Assembly (NCBI GenBank): GCA_030262795.1 | Contig: JAJSZO010000098.1 | Span: 1 to 9,358 of the forward strand | Length of the DNA stretch: 9,358 bases | Origin: Deltaproteobacteria bacterium | GTDB lineage: Bacteria > Desulfobacterota > Desulfobacteria > Desulfobacterales > ETH-SRB1 | Direction of reading: 5' to 3' | Translations under genes and position numbers: made by a program | Notes under the pieces: model-generated | The model's database searches: none | Told to the model about the DNA's origin: nothing | Seen by the model: only the letters and a program-made list of their open reading frames with translations | Part shown: one piece after another, positions 6,599 to 9,358 of the stretch | How positions within the stretch are numbered: position 1 is the stretch's first letter | Layout: each line of letters opens with the position of its first letter

Positions 6599-8104
6599 AT
6601 GGAAAAAATCACCGCATTTGATATAAAAACCTCTGTCTCAGAATCAGTAATCGATCTGTTCGATACAATGCTTTCAATGAAAGTGGAACTTTATGAGACT
6701 GATTCGGAGACAAGTCTGGATGGTTTTCGAATGATAGGATCATTGAGTTTGACAGGAGATGTGGTGGGGACTTTGGCTATCCAGGTAAGTGATGTCTTTG
6801 CCCGCTTGATGACAGCCGGCATGCTCGGCATTGAGGTGGAAGAAATCGAAAGCGAAGAAGAGGTCAAAGATGTGATTCGCGAAATATGTAATATAGTTGG
6901 GGGCAGTTTAAAGTCGGCGTTTAATGACATTGGATTAGTTAACGATATCTCTACTCCTGCGATAACGCTCGGAAACGACTTTGTGATTGAAACCTTAAAC
7001 ATGGAACGGTATGAACTTTTCGCTTTTCAGTACCAGGATCATAAGTTTTTCGTGGAAGTATGTTTAAAGGCGGCTGATAATATTAATTCTGAAGCGCAAA
7101 GAAAACTTGCTGGCGTAGATATCCATAAATTCAAGAGGTTAGACATAATATCAACTACCGGTGATTCAGTAATTGAATTTTTTAAACTGATGCTTGAATT
7201 AGATTTAGAACTTTCCGAAAAGGTTTCAATATCCGACTCCGATAAAACTCGAATTATGGGATTAATCAATTTTGCAGGATCTGTGACAGGTAGTTTAAAT
7301 ATACAAGCAGGTTATGATTTTGCCCGCATAATGACCGCAAAAATGCTTGGCATAAAGTTGAAAGAAATTGAAAGTGAGGAAGAGGTCAAAGATGTGATCG
7401 CTGAAGCAACCAATATTATTGCCGGTAATTTAAAAGCGGCTTTTTGTGATTCCGGATTAACCACAGTTATCTCTGTTCCTTCAATTACGACAGGGAAAGA
7501 TTTTGCAATTGAAACACTGGACATGGATAGGTTTGAACGCTTTGCTTTTCGTTATATGGAGCATGATGTCTTCGTACAAGTATGCGTAAAGATTGATGAA
7601 AATACAGATATTTCTTCCAAAACCGAAAGTCCTGTTAATGATATTGTTGAGTCTCAAGACGACATAGATAATTTAATTCAGAGCATGAGAAATTCCGATG
7701 ATGACAATGTTGCTGAAGTTTCAGATAAGCCTGACGCCATAGATGCTTCTGTTGATAAAAAAGCTCTTCCTGAGATTAACGATCAAACAAAGACTACAAA
7801 TGGTTCTGTTGATAACAAGGAATCTGCTGATGTAAATGAAATTGACAGCAAGCTCGGATTCATTCTTGACATTTCTTTAGATATAACGGTTGAACTGGGC
7901 CAAACTGAGATGAGTATAGATGATCTGCTTAAAGTTGGTAAAGGGTCTGTCATTAAGCTGAAAAATCTTGAAGATGAACCCGTGTGTATACTGGCGAATT
8001 CAAAGTTGATTGCCAAAGGAAATGTAGTAGTTGATAACGATAAATATGGTATTCGCATTACTGAAATTGTAAGCCGCCGAAAGCGGATTAACAGTATGCG
8101 ATAA
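6599..8104 (+). CDS. Tandem CheX-CheX-FliN fusion (FliY-like switch/phosphatase protein)
   Basis: A 501-aa soluble protein in four parts. Two CheX-like domains (about residues 5-160 and 178-333) are homologous at a fixed 174-residue offset. Each carries the D-x3-E-x2-N phosphatase signature of the CheC/CheX/FliY family: D91-E95-N98 (DVIREICN) and D265-E269-N272 (DVIAEATN). A polar, acidic linker follows (about 335-415), with SQDDIDNLIQS at 352-362 resembling the CheY-P docking peptide of FliM and FliY. Residues about 418-495 form a FliN/SpoA domain (ITVELGQTEMSIDDLL, GSVIKL, EPVCILAN, KGNVVV, YGIRITEIV). The family knowledge implies CheY-P binding and dephosphorylation at the flagellar switch; a SpoA role in another complex is possible because no flagellar or chemotaxis gene is in the window. 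The ATG at 6599 begins just before domain 1; its Shine-Dalgarno is poor (GAAAG about 12 nt away). The M48 protease gene follows after 32 bp. Confidence 0.9.
   Translation: MEKITAFDIKTSVSESVIDLFDTMLSMKVELYETDSETSLDGFRMIGSLSLTGDVVGTLAIQVSDVFARLMTAGMLGIEVEEIESEEEVKDVIREICNIVGGSLKSAFNDIGLVNDISTPAITLGNDFVIETLNMERYELFAFQYQDHKFFVEVCLKAADNINSEAQRKLAGVDIHKFKRLDIISTTGDSVIEFFKLMLELDLELSEKVSISDSDKTRIMGLINFAGSVTGSLNIQAGYDFARIMTAKMLGIKLKEIESEEEVKDVIAEATNIIAGNLKAAFCDSGLTTVISVPSITTGKDFAIETLDMDRFERFAFRYMEHDVFVQVCVKIDENTDISSKTESPVNDIVESQDDIDNLIQSMRNSDDDNVAEVSDKPDAIDASVDKKALPEINDQTKTTNGSVDNKESADVNEIDSKLGFILDISLDITVELGQTEMSIDDLLKVGKGSVIKLKNLEDEPVCILANSKLIAKGNVVVDNDKYGIRITEIVSRRKRINSMR
6857..6876 (+). repeat. 20-nt direct repeat, copy 1 (CheX domain 1)
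   Basis: The 20 bases coding for EEVKDV and the start of the next codon are identical to those at 7379-7398. They sit at the phosphatase motif of each CheX domain, 522 bp (174 codons) apart, within the conserved peptide EIESEEEVKDVI shared by both copies. They mark an intragenic duplication. Confidence 0.85.
7379..7398 (+). repeat. 20-nt direct repeat, copy 2 (CheX domain 2)
   Basis: Second copy of the 20-nt run, in the same reading frame, 522 bp downstream of copy 1. Flanking codons differ mainly at third positions (for example AGC/AGT, GAA/GAG), consistent with an older duplication under protein-level constraint. Confidence 0.85.
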
Positions 8105-8136
8105 CTTAAGCAAAAAATGGGAATTACTATAACTTT

Positions 8137-9358
8137 ATGAACTTCATTGCTATGATTATTCTGGTTACAATTATTGTCGACTTTGTATTGAGTAGCCTGG
8201 CTGATACATTGAATCTAAAAAGTCTCAAGACCAAGCTTCTGGAATCGTTCAAGGGCTATTATGATGCAAACAGCTATCGCAAGTCTCAGGAATATCTGCG
8301 TGTTAATACAAAATTTGGATGGATTACTTCTTCCTTCAATATGTTATTAATCCTGACATTCTGGTTCTGGAAAGGCTTTCCAGTATTAGATCAATGGGTA
8401 CGATCCCAGAATTTTGGATATATCATGACCGGCCTGTTATATATAGGTTTATTGCTTTTATTTAACGCGATCTTATCATTGCCTTTCAGCGTTTATTCTA
8501 CATTTGTTATTGAAGAACGTTTTGGATTTAATAAGACTAAATGGTCCACATTTATAATGGACATGGTAAAAGGACTTTTGTTATCTGTTCTGCTTGGTGT
8601 ACCTCTTCTGGCAGGCATACTTGCTTTTTTTGAATATGCAGGGGCAACTGCCTGGTTGTATTGCTGGATAGCAGTAACAATAGTTATGCTGGTCATTCAA
8701 TTTATTGCGCCAACATGGATTATGCCTTTTTTTAACAAATTCAATCCTCTTGAAGATGGAGAGCTGAAAGATGCTATTATGTCCTATGCGCATTCTATAA
8801 ATTTTTCACTTGAAAATGTTTTTGTAATGGATGGCTCTAAACGTTCTGCCAAGTCAAATGCTTTTTTTACAGGGTTTGGCAAGCACAAGCGGATTGTTTT
8901 GTTTGATACACTGATTAATCAACATACAGTATCTGAGCTGGTGGCTGTGCTTGCACATGAAATGGGGCATTTTAAAAAAAAGCATATATTGCAGAGAATA
9001 TTGATTAGTGTGGTTCAGATGGGGATAATGTTTTATTTGCTGTCTCTTTTTCTTTCTTATCAGGGGCTTTTTGATGCATTTTACATGGAACGTAAATCTG
9101 TTTACGCGGGACTTATTTTTTTTAGTATGCTTTACTCGCCGATTGATTTTTTTGTTGGATTATTTATGCAGATGCTTTCCCGTAAAAATGAATATGAGGC
9201 AGATAAATTTGCCGTGGAAACCACACAGGATCCACAATCAATGGTCAATGCATTAAAAAAACTTTCTGTTAATAATCTTTCAAATCTTCTTCCGCATCCG
9301 TTTTATGTTTTTTTAAACTATTCTCATCCGCCGGTTTTGGATAGAATTAAGCAGTTAA
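8137..9358 (+). CDS. M48 family metalloprotease, Ste24/CAAX protease 1-like (3' end cut by window)
   Basis: An open frame of 407 codons runs off the window end without a stop. It is an integral-membrane zinc protease of the Ste24 branch of M48. Signs are the zinc motif HEMGH (274-278), the third-ligand motif E352-x3-D356 (NEYEADKFA), EERFGFNK (126-133), the NAFFTGFGKHKRIVLFDTL region (two halves, 241-259) and HPPVLDRI near the end (397-404). Hydrophobic segments lie at about 2-20, 63-80, 95-118, 143-165, 172-192, 284-307 and 322-345, an Ste24-like layout with the catalytic site between membrane helices. The family is usually about 410-425 aa, so only a few residues should be missing. Bacteria lack prenylated a-factor-like substrates, so a membrane-protein quality-control role is the likelier inference. 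ATG 8137 follows an in-frame stop at 8107 and no other start lies between; only a weak GGGAA at 8119-8123 precedes it. It may share a transcript with the CheX-FliN gene. Confidence 0.93.
   Translation, partial: MNFIAMIILVTIIVDFVLSSLADTLNLKSLKTKLLESFKGYYDANSYRKSQEYLRVNTKFGWITSSFNMLLILTFWFWKGFPVLDQWVRSQNFGYIMTGLLYIGLLLLFNAILSLPFSVYSTFVIEERFGFNKTKWSTFIMDMVKGLLLSVLLGVPLLAGILAFFEYAGATAWLYCWIAVTIVMLVIQFIAPTWIMPFFNKFNPLEDGELKDAIMSYAHSINFSLENVFVMDGSKRSAKSNAFFTGFGKHKRIVLFDTLINQHTVSELVAVLAHEMGHFKKKHILQRILISVVQMGIMFYLLSLFLSYQGLFDAFYMERKSVYAGLIFFSMLYSPIDFFVGLFMQMLSRKNEYEADKFAVETTQDPQSMVNALKKLSVNNLSNLLPHPFYVFLNYSHPPVLDRIKQL

Noticed and set aside
6691..7524. Two antisense open frames (6691-7002 and 7312-7524) whose predicted proteins resemble each other
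   Set aside because: They lie opposite the two CheX domains; their similarity only mirrors the duplication on the coding strand.
8117..8140. A 7-codon ATG frame (MGITITL) ending in an ATGA overlap with the M48 protease start
   Set aside because: Could be a coupling leader peptide, but it is too short to support and lacks a good ribosome site; the overlap can easily arise by chance.

Overview
The window is an AT-rich, densely coded stretch of bacterial chromosome. The gene types point to a Gram-negative, Desulfobacterota (delta-proteobacterial)-like organism: MiaB followed by a DUF151 protein and a PHP protein, a RecB-type rather than AddA-type helicase-nuclease, a CheX/FliN fusion, and a Ste24-type M48 protease. 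The lineage is inference from gene content; no rRNA or other marker is present. I see no mobile element, tRNA, rRNA, CRISPR array or phage gene.

Left part (1-2688, + strand): a tightly packed run of genes. It opens with the 3' end of an unrecognised gene whose TGA overlaps the TTG start of miaB. miaB overlaps the bifunctional-nuclease (DUF151) gene by 11 bp, and that gene overlaps a PHP-domain phosphoesterase gene by 4 bp (ATGA). The overlaps suggest one operon with translational coupling. Only miaB has a well-defined job, tRNA A37 methylthiolation.

Middle (2719-6472, - strand): a full-length recB with helicase and nuclease motifs intact, the only minus-strand gene in the window. No recC or recD flanks it. 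It is preceded by a perfect-consensus sigma-70 promoter (TTGACA, 16 nt, TATAAT). A 14-bp sequence occurs in inverted orientation at both ends of the gene, once just after the PHP gene and once across the recB translation start. This is either coincidence or the trace or substrate of an inversion.

Right part (6599-9358, + strand): a 501-residue protein with two tandem CheX-like CheY-P phosphatase domains, a linker carrying a FliM/FliY-like CheY-docking peptide, and a C-terminal FliN (SpoA) domain. No other flagellar gene is nearby. It is followed 32 bp later by a Ste24-like membrane metalloprotease that runs off the window end after 407 codons. The CheX-CheX-FliN protein is the most unusual item here: it resembles FliY in logic (phosphatase plus switch domain) but is built differently.
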